This document shows positions 63,381 to 64,000 of a stretch of DNA of 64,000 bases, piece after piece. Origin of the DNA: Streptomyces alboniger (lineage in GTDB: Bacteria > Actinomycetota > Actinomycetes > Streptomycetales > Streptomycetaceae); contig NZ_CP023695.1 of NCBI RefSeq assembly GCF_008704395.1, positions 7,192,001 through 7,256,000 on the forward strand. The letters are read 5' to 3'. A program made the translations under genes and the position numbers. The notes beneath the pieces are model-generated. The model ran no database searches, was not told the DNA's origin, and saw nothing but the letters and a program-made list of their open reading frames with translations. Each line of letters opens with the position of its first letter. Position 1 is the stretch's first letter.

Positions 63381-64000
63381 ATGCGGCATCCAAGTGGGCG
63401 AGCCCCTCGGGCCGGGCGGAGCGCCTCGCTCGTAGCGACGGCTGCGGCTCTGCTGGCGTTGACGACGGCGTGCGGCCAGGAGAAGGGCGACCAGTCGCCG
63501 AATGGCCAGAACGTGGGCAACGAGGCGCCCGCGAAGGCCGACGGATACGGCGCGGGCGACGGTTACGGGGCGGACGACGGTGCCGTGGAGGGCGGGGCTG
63601 CCAAGGCGAAGGCGGCCGGACAGCTCGCCGTATGGGACAGCAAGAAGCTCGGGAAGGTCGTCACCGACAGCGAGGGCTTCACGCTCTACCGCTTCGACAA
63701 GGACACCGCCCAGCCGCCCAAGTCCAACTGCGACGCCGCCTGCCTGAAGGCCTGGCCGGCCGTGGCCGCCGACGGGGCCAAGGCGGCGCCGGGCGTCGAC
63801 GCTTCCCTGCTCGGCGAGGTGACCACCACGGACGGCACCAAGCAGCTCACCATCGACGGCTGGCCGATGTACCGGTTCGCGAAGGACGCCAAGCCCGGCG
63901 ACGCCAAGGGGCAGGGTGTGGGCGGAACTTGGTACGCGGCCGCCCCCGACGGCAAGAAGGCCTCGGCCGCGCCGGCCGAGAAGGCCCCGGAGGAGGCGGC
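63381..64000 (+). CDS. lipoprotein with Yx(F/W/Y)xxD repeats (Lipoprotein_15), 3' truncated by the window
   Basis: The first 206 residues are seen; the gene runs off the right edge. The signal peptide ends in the lipobox TTAC (about residue 31). A Gly/Ala/Asp-rich linker follows. Two repeats of the PF03640 family are visible: GFTLYRFDKDT, with CDAACLKAWPAV, and GWPMYRFAKDA, with WYAAAPDG. Such lipoproteins (COG4315-like) occur widely in Streptomyces and may bind metals or act in redox at the cell surface. GGGAG lies seven bases before ATG 63381. Confidence 0.88.
   Translation, partial: MRHPSGRAPRAGRSASLVATAAALLALTTACGQEKGDQSPNGQNVGNEAPAKADGYGAGDGYGADDGAVEGGAAKAKAAGQLAVWDSKKLGKVVTDSEGFTLYRFDKDTAQPPKSNCDAACLKAWPAVAADGAKAAPGVDASLLGEVTTTDGTKQLTIDGWPMYRFAKDAKPGDAKGQGVGGTWYAAAPDGKKASAAPAEKAPEEA

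Overview
The window is very GC-rich (roughly 70% or more), densely coded on both strands, and uses GTG and TTG starts freely. Every recognisable gene has its closest relatives in Streptomyces as far as I can judge from family knowledge: LysX, class F sortase, LAL and StrR-type regulators, a resuscitation-promoting factor, MT0933-type antitoxin, DUF6777, a GlgA/GlgC pair. I read it as a chromosomal segment of a Streptomyces or close relative. I saw no rRNA, tRNA, CRISPR array, transposase or phage gene.

Layout. 1-13 kb: end of an MFS exporter, a GNAT acetyltransferase, an MT0933-type antitoxin protein, a Tat-exported GH3 beta-glucosidase divergent from an ABC exporter carrying a SoxR-like box, a secreted metallophosphoesterase, a glucose-dehydrogenase-like enzyme, a secreted amidase, a Rho-N-like small protein, and an SDR/zinc alcohol dehydrogenase pair. 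13-18 kb: panD coupled to a racemase-family gene, a palindromic intergenic element, a proline-rich small protein, an Rpf-LysM-M23 cell-wall hydrolase, a DMT transporter and a FhuF-like Fe-S protein. 18-23 kb: glycogen synthesis (glgA, glgC), a zinc-ribbon SDR and a 57-residue unknown peptide. 23-26 kb: a flavin/deazaflavin-hemerythrin fusion overlapping a convergent GCS2-type ligase.

25.6-34.6 kb is a mannoside or oligosaccharide uptake and degradation locus: LacI regulator with two operators, lipoprotein binding protein, two permeases, a clan GH-A hydrolase and a GH38 alpha-mannosidase. It has no ATPase gene, so a shared ATPase elsewhere is expected. 34.7-37.4 kb: a lipase-maturation-factor membrane protein and a DUF6777 lipoprotein. 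37.8-48.5 kb is a regulatory block: a LAL regulator, an OmpR-type two-component system, a type I DAHP synthase with a TTG start, a StrR-like regulator behind a 400-base upstream region, a PAS-GAF-SpoIIE-HATPase phosphatase and an Fpg/Nei glycosylase.

48.6-64 kb is mainly cell-envelope genes: an orphan zinc-finger anti-sigma-like protein, a CapA-like lipoprotein, an amino-acid permease, a universal stress protein, lysX (lysyl-phosphatidylglycerol synthase fused to lysyl-tRNA synthetase), a polysaccharide deacetylase, a class F sortase, two convergent secreted proteins that share an unusual C-terminal anchor, a Tat-exported beta-propeller protein, a DUF4239 membrane protein, a polyproline membrane protein and the start of a lipoprotein with Yx(F/W/Y)xxD repeats. 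The sortase with its two neighbours is the best candidate for an undescribed system: neither neighbour has LPXTG, but both end in the same Gly-rich/IAxGGAL/RRR module.
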